From Climacium dendroides (taxonomy: Eukaryota > Streptophyta > Bryopsida > Hypnales > Climaciaceae): a stretch of 64,000 bases of DNA. Made by a program: the position numbers and the translations under genes. Below the pieces are notes generated by a model that was not told the origin of the DNA, did no database searches, and worked only from the letters and a program-made list of their open reading frames with translations. Below, piece after piece: positions 53,895 to 64,000 of the stretch (positions within the stretch are counted from its first letter, which is position 1; each line of letters opens with the position of its first letter). The DNA is taken from NCBI GenBank assembly GCA_950106755.1, contig OX467083.1, forward strand, positions 48,312,555 to 48,376,554, given 5' to 3'.

Positions 53895-55677
53895 ATGGGG
53901 CCTTGGGAGCAGCTGTGGTGTATGCTGGGAGCGGTGGTATTTTTCCACACTTCGGAGTTTTTGCTGGCGCTCGCGCATCATGGTCGTCGTCGTGTCAATG
54001 CTGCCTGTAAGTGCCGAATCAGGGTTTCACGCTGCTTTGACCTCCTGTAGACTTACGTCTGACAATCGTTCCTCGTTCCTGTAGTATTTTCTGACATTAC
54101 CATGACTCCGTAGCTTATCTTCTGATGATGTGAATTATTCATGTCCTATTCCGAACAATAGGGTTCAGAATTATACCCCAAAGAGAGCTCATGTTAAGGA
54201 TGTTGTAGCACTCGAAACTGTCGGACAGATTTTCTAGGGTTACCATTTAGAGAAATGCGCTTGTTCTGTGACTGTGTCTTGGACTGATCAGGCTACTGAA
54301 ATTTCTTCAGTTACTCTCATAAGTTCATCATAATTTCAGAGTATCTTCCTTGAGGTTTTTCTGACATGAGCCTGTCTCCGCCTCTCATCTCCTGATGAAA
54401 CGAAATATCTGGCAATTCACGTGGTATTGCGGACAATAGGTTTCAATAGAGCACCCTAAAGAGAGCTTGTGTTGAGGATGTTGTGAATGTCAAAATGACC
54501 CATTGAATAGATTTTCTAGGGTTACCATTAGTGGAGAGAATTTGTGTTGTGCTGATCAGGCTGTTGAAATCTTCCTTCAGCTACTCTCATTAGTGGCCCG
54601 TACTTGGTGGCACTTGCACTCTCGATGGTGGAGCATGCGTTGGAATGCCGGTATGCGCCCTGGCTGAAGGAGCAAGCGTTAATCAGTTACACGGGATTGG
54701 CCATGGTCGTGATGGGTGAAGCTCTTCGCAAATTGGCTGTGATCACCGCCAACAAGAGCTTCACACATGATATCAAAGTGGACAAACGGCAAGAGCACAA
54801 GCTTGTCACTCATGGTATTTACAGGTACCCCCCACCCTCTTTGGTCGTGTGTGTTTTCCCTCAGTATTTCTCTGTTTGCCTTTTTGCATTTATGTTTTAA
54901 GCTTGCCATGATTGAATTCGTGGTCCAGCTTCGAATTATGAAGTGTCTCAACTTTGTAACTGGATTCGCTGAACTACATTATCCGCCAACCCTCATCATT
55001 TATGCAATTTTTATTCAAATCCTTCCGGGTTTAGGATTCCCCTTCCTTTTGTTTTCTCACCTCTACAGCTTAGGTTTCATGAATAATATAGCCCAACATG
55101 TAGAAGAAACCCCCTCCTCGAAAACCTAGCTTCGTTAAGCCCTGCCAATTGTAATGCCATTCAAGGTAGAGTCTAATGTAACCCCTGCCAATTGTAATGC
55201 GGGTATGTTTCCTAGAACATCTCTAGGAGGTGGGGTCTCTGATAGTGGATTTGAAGATCCTGCCTCTCTGGTCAGGCACTCTTTGAGTACAAGTTGTGAA
55301 CACCGCCTCATTCGTGAGTCGTTAACGGTTGAATTTCATTTTTTTTTTTTTTTGCAGCTTTTTCCGTCACCCCAGTTACTTGGGGTTCTTTATTTGGTCG
55401 ATTGGCACCCAAGTATTACTTGTCAATCCAGTTTGTATAGTGGGCTACACCATCGTCACTTGGCGTTTTTTTGATCACCGCATACCGTATCCATACACAC
55501 AACTGGTAGCATTAGCTTAGATGTTGGATGGGCATTGTGAGTCCTCTTGTTCAATCCTGTCTGTTTTTACTTAATGGTTGGCAAAGATACGAGGAGTATT
55601 TTTTACGCCGCTTTTTTGGAAAAGATTATGTGGAGTACGCCAGCAAAGTTCCATCGGGGATGCCCTTCATCAAATAA
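53895..55677 (+). CDS. ICMT: Protein-S-isoprenylcysteine O-methyltransferase
   Basis: This ER-membrane enzyme uses S-adenosylmethionine to methylate the exposed carboxyl of prenylated CaaX proteins; in plants it affects small-GTPase targeting and ABA signalling. Four exons: 53895-54006, 54581-54824, 55358-55486, 55587-55677 (191 residues, family-typical). Motifs are FFHTSEFLLA near the N-terminus, GEALRKLAVITANKSFTH, LVTHGIYRFFRHPSYLGFF with the SAM-binding RHPSY, and the C-terminal YEEYFLRRFFGKDYVEYASK followed by VPSGMPFIK. Hydrophobic segments fit a multi-pass membrane protein. I chose the ATG before GPWEQLW because it matches the family start; an in-frame ATG at 53,760 would add 45 residues. 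Intron 1 holds a tandem duplication that includes a second copy of the 3' splice-site region. Confidence 0.93.
54080..54600. repeat. ~270-bp tandem duplication in ICMT intron 1
   Basis: Segments about 54,080-54,325 and 54,350-54,600 are similar in order: 'tttctgacat', a '(t)cctgatga' block, 'acaatagg', 'aaagagagct(c/t)', 'gattttctagggttaccat', 'ctgatcaggct', and a 'cttcag' acceptor followed by ACTCTCAT. The second unit ends in the acceptor actually used for exon 2 (54,581); the first carries a diverged duplicate acceptor near 54,313. Confidence 0.75.
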
Positions 55678-56561
55678 CTGCTCACTGATTTCTTGATTCT
55701 GTCAGGTTCCCCTCTCACCCTTGGTATATTTTTAAGTAATCGGCTACAATTTGGGTCTTACTATCAGCAAGGATGCTAATGAAGGGTGCTAATATGCTAG
55801 TGAAGGGTGTGTTAAGGATTCTATTTGCGTCACTTCAGACCGTAGAACGTCAAACGTGAACTCTCGGTCATTTGGGGTTCAGGCAATCGGTTTTTCTTAA
55901 GGTATTGATTTCAAATGCCTTTGAGCTAAAGTAAAACCTATAATTATTTTTTCTCTAGTTTCATTATCACTTTGAATTATGTAAAGATGACCAATATCAA
56001 GATATGAGAGTTTCATATTCAGAGTGTAGTTGAAGTCATCAAAACTTTGACAATCTATATATCCATAATTTTTCCTTCAATTTGCATGGTTATTCATCAA
56101 GTGTTTCAACTACACGTGTGGATTGATTACAGTACTTTGGGGATTTCATTGTTCTCCATAGCCATAAACATTTACAGCACTTGTTAAGAAGTCCTGCATG
56201 TATGAATAGATGGGTTTGCTGTTCGTAATATGGGTCAGTAGAGATGGAATCAGGTTCTGAACAGTTTTTGCATCTGGTGGGCTTCTTTCGAAAAGCCTCT
56301 CTTCACTACGTAATTACCTTATGTGAGACAGTTCACAGAAATTCATTTCAATTTATCATGTGAATATCTAATAGCACCACCTTTGCAATTTTAAATCTTC
56401 TCACTTGTATATCTACAATGTCAATAGATTTAACTCTGGAAAATGTATCTTGTTTGCTCTAAAACAACATGCCATACTACTCGTATGGATTTGAACTTCC
56501 CTTCAAGTTTTTTTTAGGAGGCTCTTTTCTAACCCATGGATTGTTCTTCCTTGGTTTGACA
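55678..56561. other. Convergent intergenic region, no gene seen
   Basis: The region lies between the ICMT stop and the 3' end of the synaptotagmin-like gene. It is AT-rich with no motif-bearing frame, and probably contains 3' UTR sequence of both genes. Confidence 0.45.
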
Positions 56562-56787
56562 GAGCTTGTCAAAATAGATCTTGTAAAGATACCATGCTTC
56601 GCTTGTGGGGTAGTTTGGGTGAACATCTTCACTCGACATGGTACAGTTAGAGACAGATGGAATGTATCCAGCCTGTCAAAATAGATCTTGTAAAGATACC
56701 ATGCTTTGCTTGTGGGGTAGTTTGGGTGAACATCTTCACCCGACATGGTACAGTTGGAGACAACTTTGTGAAGATGGGATGTATCCA
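56562..56787. repeat. Tandem duplication at the 3' end of the synaptotagmin-like gene
   Basis: Copy 1 is at 56,562-56,668 and copy 2 at 56,669-56,787. They are nearly identical over ~105 bp (shared tcaaaatagatcttgtaaag and 'ggggtagtttgggtgaacat') with a ~10-bp indel near the end. The predicted stop codon of the gene (56,736-56,738) lies within copy 2. Confidence 0.85.
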
Positions 56788-59700
56788 CTTCCAGGGAGTG
56801 TGGATCTATCAAGAATGATAGATGTTCCAATACCAGTTTTCCATTCAAGCCGCAAAAGCACTCTTCCACAAGGGACTCCTACAAGTCTGAACATATCTTC
56901 AAATGGAGATTCTTGCAACACTCGTGTTAACGTGGTGGATGTTGACCCTAGATATTCCTGCAGTAAGATCCCAAAAATCTTAGTAAGTGGACTTGCTGTT
57001 GATTGCCATAAACTTTTGTTCTATTTAGTTGTATTTCTATTTAGTTGTAAAATAATTTCTTGTGCAAGTTTTCATTTTGTGTTGCTTTTACTTACTGGTT
57101 CTAGTCTTTTTTCCTATTTCACATAACATTTTTGAACAATGCTACAAGGTCTCTTGAGGGTTCTTCCCGTACTACTGGGATATCTCGTATAAAAGTTTCA
57201 ATGAAAAATGTAAGGTCAAGAACCAATGGCACAATTGCAAGTTTACTTGGTCACAAGTAAGGAGGATGTCTTGGACTATATTCTTCTTCAAATGGGAAGG
57301 GCCCCTAAATCGTTGTTCAAGAATATCAAGTTGATGCTATGATACATATGTTCCTTTAGGGTAAAACAAATTACCTTGATGTATTGATTTCAAGGCCCAA
57401 ATTCTAAATTTTGGGTGGTCTAATACAATTGATAAATTCACATTCAAATATGAAATAGATTAGTTGATAAGGCCTACTTAATAGTACGGAGTAATTGGTA
57501 ATTGATGGCTTTAAGATATTGACCAACCCTGCCGAAAGTCTCATCGTTCCAAACATGTACAAGTAGCATATCTTGCCGGGCATCTTGTACAAGGAAACCA
57601 ATGGTTTCGTCCCAGATTGGATTCAAGGTGTTGTGCATAACCTGCAATTCCAAAATGCTGCAAGGCATTAGACTAACTACTAATTCAATGAAGAATCAAG
57701 GTATCTAAGATGTTTTTTTTTCTAACATCCTCCTTTGGTGCAAATCCTAACATCTTAGAGCTTAAAGGATCAAGGCATTAGTATTCAATCAACTTTTATA
57801 GGCAAGCATAGTTACTTCTAACTGTAGTGCATCCACAGAGGAAAGGGTGAGGCTATATATCAACACTACTCTAGAATATTATGAACTTCTGCCCTATTGC
57901 TACCAATACTATGAATATATGGCGACATATATCATTAACAAATTATTTTTGTATCAAGTCAGGATTTGAGAGAAATTTATGGTACCGAGGTTTTTTTCTT
58001 CAGCCGTTTCTGCTTCATCATACAGAGGACCACATACGGGTCACTCTTGCCTTGAAAATCGATGGGAAGTAGGTTTTCAGCTCGCAACACTGTGACCGAC
58101 AATATCCCGCGAATCAACTCCCACATTATTCCCTTGCGAGAAAACCTTCAAAGACAAGCCTTCAAAGTCAGTGATAGACGTGTACTCTGCAAATCCAATA
58201 TAGATATAGCCTTATCTGCACAATTTAAATTTGCAAAATGGAAGCAGCAGCACTTTCACTTAGTGATGACAACTCCCATGCCTGGGCCAAATACGCTTTA
58301 GAGATGAAGTCAATGAAATCTGATTTTGGTAGTTAGATCCATTGTTTCAACACTGCTTGCAAGGTTCTAGTTTGCTTTTGGCATGATTATCCAGTTAGAA
58401 ACTGTTTGGCTGAATGGAAATGGAAAGTCAGAATATGATCAAAGTAATATTGAACCTAAATTATTCACAAATACCCACTTTTGCAGAAATGATCTGTCAG
58501 TCAGTTTTCCAGCCTTGTGAGGACCTGCTTTCACGGTAAAATGGTTTCTGAGTTTCTGATAGGAGGTGATCATGGTCTCTAGAAAGGTTTTAGAGTATGT
58601 ACCTGTCACTCAAACATGTGCTCCTTCTTCTGTGCCAACCCCCCACATCCGCAGCAGAGAGACGATTCATTGAAATATCTTGAAACTCCTGAAGTTCTTC
58701 CTCGTCATAACATCGATGCACCACCTCAACATTTACCTAGAAATGAGAATCAAGCCACAAGAGAGCTGTCCGAATTATGATGTTCCTAGACTTCTGCCAG
58801 GAAAAACAATAAGTTGAAACTGGTCACCAGCTCACGGTTGAATTTTCAGATAGTGAGGTACATTAAGTTGAGAGGGCGGCATACTGAAGGCTGAAACGCT
58901 ATGATTGGTCTCACATCCTTGAGAAGCAACCCCGACTGATCTGGAAAGAAGTGGACGATGATGGTTTACCTTTCCTCTGTACTTGGTTTCCCGCAAGCTT
59001 TCCAGACCCTGCATATCCTTGTAAACTTTAAGCCATCGCTCAGTGATCCGTCCCTCCTCAAGTGCCTGAAATGCGCCACGCGATTACAATGATCCTAGAA
59101 TATGCAGTACTATTCTGTTACAATTGAAAATCAATGCGATGGAATGGGCATAGTGAAAATCCTCACTTGCAAGTACAATTGGCAGTATCCCAGCACCTGA
59201 AACTCTTGAGGAGCCGCTTCATCGAAAAAAACAATTATAATTTTTTCTTCCTCCAAATCAGTAAACTCAAGCTCAAAGAGCTCATTCCAGATGGGATTCT
59301 TCTCATGTCTCTGAAGCAAAAGAGAAAGATGACGACATCACCAGTTTCAAAGTCCAGTCTATTTTAATATGTCTTTTCTCATCTTAGAGCTCTGAAACCA
59401 TCATGGAAAATAGAATGTAAGCTCAAAATGTCTTAAAGTTTTCAAAGGTCAAAGGGTTAGGGCGTTACATGTTCCTTACTATGGTCGTGCTCCTCCTCAT
59501 ATGCCCCGGAGTAGCATGGACGTACAACACTGCAAAGGCATCAGGGGGCTTCCCTATGTCCCACAAGTCTCTTCCCTGCACCAACTTTATGTCCAAGATT
59601 CCAGCAGGTGGTTTTCCACCCGCACCCGGTGTTGCAAAGATAGCCGCATTTCGTCGTGGGCACATGTGGCGCCGAAATCTGAATGAAGGAAACAGACACA

Positions 59701-62700
59701 CACACTTGTAATGCCTCTAGAAAACATGCCTCTGACTGAGCAAATTCAAATTTGTAGCAAATGATTTGAAGCTTCTTACAACTACGAATGATTGAACCTT
59801 CACAAGACAAATGGATCAAGCAGGAGAATTTACAAAGAGAGACTTTACCTCGTAGTGTCTCCACCTGCTGGTATTGGAATTACTGGAATGCAGATTCGCA
59901 TAGGCCAGCTCAAGGATTCTAATACCGCTGAGTGTATCATTTCCTGGCAAACATAGATAATTACCCATTGCGTCAAATAAGACACAATAAGCTTTTTCCC
60001 AAGACACGCACTGATCCGGACATGGTACACAGCGAGTCTACAACAGCACGGTAAACTTTGCTGAATTCTTCGATTTTCAAACGTGATCCTATAAAGTCAA
60101 GAGTTTCTACTACTTGATGCATACTTGTGATTTCCACTAATGGCTATTGTAGCCTCATTTCAAAGCGCTTTTCAGACAAAATAATCTTGGAAGGAGATAA
60201 AACTCTCAGTACACGCAGTCAGATCTTACGTGGAGCTTCTCGGTCACACCAGGAATGTTAGTGATATTTTCTCCGACCACTTTCACGATGAAGTCAAATT
60301 TTTTCTGGTCCAAGCATGAAGAGATATCAGCCGAACTGGGAGAAAAGTGGATTCCTTTTCAAAATTAAGCTCTCCTACAATGCCCCTTAGTTATTGATGC
60401 TTGAGAACGGCTATAACTCTACAGGCCATGCCGCAGGACATTCTTGTATTGCTAGTAAAATAGATATAACGAGTTAAATGAATAAAAAGGAGAATACCTG
60501 AACCTCTACACCTACATAAGGATAGACCGAAAATTGCGCCATCAGCTATATCGGAAAGAGCGTTCAGATATAGTCAATGGATGGCAACTATAAAGACAGA
60601 CAAAATAAAGTCAAAGTTTTCAGAATTAGTAAGCTGAACAATTTTGGCATAAGCAAAGCTCAGAGGAGCTATTTTGAATTCCACATACCTGTGTCCTGAT
60701 TGAGAACGTGACAGCTCCAAAACCAGGCAGTTCGTCCACCAAAGGCTTGAAAATGAACCGTAAGATAAGCTTCAAGTGTATGTTTTTCACCTACGATGAA
60801 AGCCAACACAGTTAGTATCAGTGACTCATCGTTTGGGGGTATTTAAAAGCTATCAGATGAACTTCCGCAATCGCTGTAATTGAAACTCCTCGATAGAAAG
60901 ATCTCTAGGTGTTTGTCGTTATAACTTGAAGGAAAACCGGTACACTGACCAATTCTGTCATGCATTTAATATACGAATACGGAGCCAAGACAATCAGAAT
61001 AACCTAACTGAACGTTCACCGAGTCCAATAAGGTAGACGACGATACCTGAACAGGGAAAGAGACACCCATTATAGATGACACTCCCAATATGCAGCTTGC
61101 GTTCCCAATCCAGTGTAAGTCCATATCTATGGAAATCTCATTAGGCTCCAAATCCAGCATTCGAACTCCTGACATTTACCAACATGTGACGTTTGACTTA
61201 GGACATCCTTAAGACTTCCAAATAATATTGCCTGACCCACGAGATAAGCAAAGAAAGAAGAATTATATCATTCAAACCATCAACTGCTCGGTTTCCGTTC
61301 TTACAAGCCTAAGGAATATCTGAATAATCAGGAAACTTTCAATCCTAAGAACTTGGGGGCATTTCCATAATGTAAAATACATTCAGGTAACACGAATTAA
61401 ACGACAGTCTGGCATGAGAGACATGTATTTAAAGCAGCTAGCGAGACCTAAGTAACCCGGCCTGCAGTCGAAGACCAACGAAAACGAATCTAGGGAACCG
61501 AAGCAGATGAAAAGAAATTGCACATGTCCGGATTTGCAGCAGCAAGTTAGCTCGGGTCAAGCCTGACATGATTATTCAAAGTTGAAGTCAGACCTTCGGA
61601 CATGGGGGCAACTGTGCCAAGCGTAAGCTCATGAAAACAGACAGAATTGGCAAAGGCAGGCTTGTAGTTATCAAGGTAGGGCTGCCACTGCTCCATTAAC
61701 ATCTTTGAGTAAGCCTGCCTCATCACTTTCACAGAAGCGTCAAATGACCTTCTGATACGGGCTAAACATCGCATGGAAGAGCTGTAGCCAAGTCCAGTGC
61801 AAAACATTTGAGCAGTTCAATACTCACTCTGCAGACACTCGTGACCAGTATCATCATAAAAGCATTTCATAATTTTACAAGTCCTTTACTCAAGGTAAAA
61901 GAATTGAGAAATCTTATTTTGTGACATAAAATTTCATTCAGATCACAGAAACGAGCATGATAGAATACCCATCAACGCAATTGAACATGGTTTTCAGTAA
62001 AATTAGATTGTATCACGAGTTTTAGACAATATCATAGAGAGATTGAACATGGGGAGGCAAGATAGGCACAATGCAATTCACACGGAGACTTCCACATGAT
62101 TCATTAGGAGGCCTCTCTATAATCACCTGCTTGTATCTACTTGCAAATTGCTTATGTCACTATCCAAAACATTCAGATCACAACCTTCCCAATTTGACTT
62201 ACTGGATTGCCATCTCCCCATGGCTGAGGTCCAAAATTTTCTGACAAGTCTAATTTTACTTGAAAAAAACTCTTGTTGGACAAAATCAGCCCTTGAGATA
62301 TCGCGTGTTGCTACAGAGGCAGCCCTAACAAAAATTAAAACTAAATATACAGGAACTCACATGTATAGTGCTACCATAAAACTGGGATTTCATTGAGAAG
62401 CTTGTACCTCGTTGAAGAAGGGCCACACCTTTTTCAGCACAACATTAAGCCAATCGATCTGGTAAATCGCCAATCAATTGCGTTAGCTAAGAAGCATTTC
62501 AGCCACCGCAAGACTGTTAATGAAGTCACCACAAGACTCCACAAAGATTGATAGAATAACAATGTTACAATGATGTCGACAACCAGCTGAAACCGGAATT
62601 GTAAATTACAAAATTAGGGTTAATCAAGTATCATTAAAAGCAACATATAAAAACGCTCTCTCCATCCCATTTAGCTCTCATTACATGTAAGTCGAGTTCT

Positions 62701-63337
62701 CAACAGATTGCAGTGATGGAACAAGCAAGCAACCTTCTCAAGATTGCTCTGAAGAATCCACCGAGGAAGTACAGATTTGGGAAACAGGGACCGGAAGTCA
62801 TCTTGCTTCATTTCCGAAATTGCGAAGATGAGGGCAGCCTGTTCACATGTCAGTGATCACATCAATGGAAGAATCTCACTATTCACAAGAATCATTAGGG
62901 AAGAATCATCAACAGAAGATGAACAGTCCTCTGCAACGCATTACAGGCTTCAACACTGTGGACAAATATGTGTAAATTGTCTATGCAGATGTCAGTGTAG
63001 ATGTCCAAACCTTGGCTCGACGCTCCCGAGACCGACTGGCTTGGGCATGGCTGAATGCCACGATCAATCCCAAGCCCCCAATGAATCCCGGAATAATCCC
63101 AAACAAGAACGCCGCAGATGTACTCCCAGCTAGAAACGCCGGAACCGTTCCAACCAGAAAGACGTAGACTGCGTCCTGTCCGAATCTCTCTCCGGGGATC
63201 AAATGCGTGTAAAACGCGTTTTGCAAATCGTCCCACGTTTGTCGACAAGACGCAACTACGGCGACCCAGAGCGACTCCGTCTTGTTCATCAGCCATCCCA
63301 CGGAGTCTCGCAACGAGCTTTGGTACTCACTCGCCAT
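56736..63337 (-). CDS. Extended-synaptotagmin-like SMP/C2 protein (NTMC2 type 5)
   Basis: By family this is an ER-anchored lipid-transfer tether at membrane contact sites. Fifteen exons: 63011-63337, 62734-62838, 62408-62458, 61594-61714, 61047-61168, 60689-60790, 60230-60304, 59849-59943, 59480-59678, 59167-59310, 58970-59065, 58603-58736, 57986-58145, 57528-57641, 56736-56957 (688 residues). Residues ~50-100 form a Gly/Ala-rich membrane hairpin (YVFLVGTVPAFLAG..GIIPGFIGGLGLIVAF). The SMP domain (~145-335) contains WLNVVLKKVWPFFNEAY, LTLGTVAPMSEGV, DMDLHWIGNASCILG, FKPLVDELPGFGAVTFSI and the IPG..SLSWPMR end. C2A (~360-470) starts GILDIKLVQGRDLW; C2B (~535-650) starts GILSVTVLRAENLLPIDFQGKSDPYV. 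Wording is closest to plant NTMC2T5 proteins. Calcium residues look incomplete in C2A. The last ~30 codons run into a tandem duplication, so the C-terminus is less certain. Confidence 0.9.
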
Positions 63338-64000
63338 GTTTTCGATGCCAATTCCTCAAACCCTACAACAGATCGGCCTCCATCGCCAGTACTGTAGCGA
63401 GCTCATTTCTTGGACATGAAAATGCAACGTGCAACAATCTCATCTCCAGTGGAGATCCTAACAAACGCCCGCCGTCATGTCCAATCCGCCACTAAAAAAC
63501 GGACTGACAAGCCTTTTCATACGATGTATGAACACATACATACAGAACAACAGATCCCGCGATGTACGTGAAGACCAACAAGAAGTGCTCCCATAACTTC
63601 CTATGCGTTGGAATTCTCGCGAATGCACTTGACATGCACACACACACATCCAATTTCCTCCTCGAAAGGACCGCTCATGCAACAAAGATTTCTCGCCCAT
63701 GCAGGAGAGAGCTCCAACAACCTCTGTTCTGTTGTTGTCGAAACAATTGGGGGTTTCCGACTTCGTGGAATGAATGGTATGTCGTAATGGTTGGGTTTCC
63801 AGGTCCAAAACCCACCAAGTAACATGCTCTGAAATCGCTCGGGCATGTAGAATCGCCCCTAGAAAAGGCCCTGAAAACAGAGCAGATGGGTGTGAAAATA
63901 GTTGAGGTGAGAAAATCTCATTCCAAGTCCATGGTTTAGCAGTGAATAGACTGAGGGTACCATTGTGTGTCATGTTTGACTCATCCAAATGTACACTGCA
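63338..64000. other. Upstream flank of the synaptotagmin-like gene
   Basis: This probably contains the 5' UTR and promoter of the minus-strand gene starting at 63,337. Overlapping short frames on both strands carry no motif. The window ends before any further gene can be seen. Confidence 0.45.

Noticed and set aside
54120..54320. Possible C/D snoRNA in ICMT intron 1 (TGATGA motif)
   Set aside because: The nearest suitable CTGA box is about 150-170 nt away, too far for a typical C/D snoRNA, and no terminal stem is visible. It is kept only as a test within the duplication finding.
56638..57126. 162-codon plus-strand frame over the tandem duplication
   Set aside because: It is antisense to the last exon of the synaptotagmin-like gene, which has clear C2 similarity (ESPFEDMFRL..CGRVLLRLEWK) on the minus strand.
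60010..60090. Frame reading KVYRAVVDSLCTMSG, resembling the end of the SMP domain
   Set aside because: No acceptor gives the right phase, and the exon at 59,849-59,943 (EMIHSAVLESLSWPMR) matches the family better and joins exactly in phase.

Overview
This is a nuclear window from a land plant. Every recognisable gene is a plant gene broken by GT-AG introns of about 70 to 1,000 nt, and the space between genes is AT-rich and full of degraded repeats. Compact genes alternating with AT-rich repeat tracts suggest a non-seed plant (moss or other bryophyte, or possibly a lycophyte), but the sequence does not settle the species. I joined exons by hand from splice signals, reading phase and family similarity. 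In each full model below the exon lengths keep one reading frame from ATG to stop.

Layout: 1-15,200 is repeat-rich, with no convincing protein gene. It holds TTAA-flanked and other inverted-repeat elements, microsatellites, and a less AT-rich island (about 9.4-12.2 kb) with no long reading frame. 15,207-19,626 (minus) is NAXD, the ATP-dependent NAD(P)H-hydrate dehydratase, with a tandemly duplicated, acidic-repeat-expanded internal exon. 20-26 kb is mostly repeats. 25,989-32,019 (plus) is a carotenoid-isomerase-like FAD oxidoreductase with fold-back DNA in one intron. 33,306-36,902 (minus) is the cytosolic disaggregase HSP101/ClpB, with heat-shock elements upstream. 38,010-39,307 (plus) is a small membrane protein of the '60S ribosomal protein L18a-like' family. 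40,046-46,554 (minus) is MCM9, in 22 exons. 46.6-51.2 kb is intergenic and repetitive. 51,204-52,741 (plus) is an unrecognised acidic protein gene. 53,895-55,677 (plus) is ICMT, the isoprenylcysteine carboxyl methyltransferase. 56,736-63,337 (minus) is a plant extended-synaptotagmin-like protein (membrane hairpin, SMP domain, two C2 domains; NTMC2 type 5).

The genes are unrelated housekeeping or stress functions and do not form a pathway: NAD(P)HX repair, a plastid oxidoreductase, protein disaggregation, DNA replication or recombination, prenyl-protein methylation and membrane-contact lipid transfer. The most unusual feature is in NAXD. Two extra downstream copies of an internal exon exist, both with phase-2 boundaries and lengths divisible by three. 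One copy has grown a five-unit acidic repeat, so the gene could encode proteins of about 419 to 537 residues depending on splicing. Other points of interest are a TTAA-targeting MITE with a matching unoccupied site elsewhere in the window, a long imperfect hairpin inside an intron of the carotenoid-isomerase-like gene, a duplicated 3' splice-site region in ICMT intron 1, and a tandem duplication covering the stop codon of the synaptotagmin-like gene.
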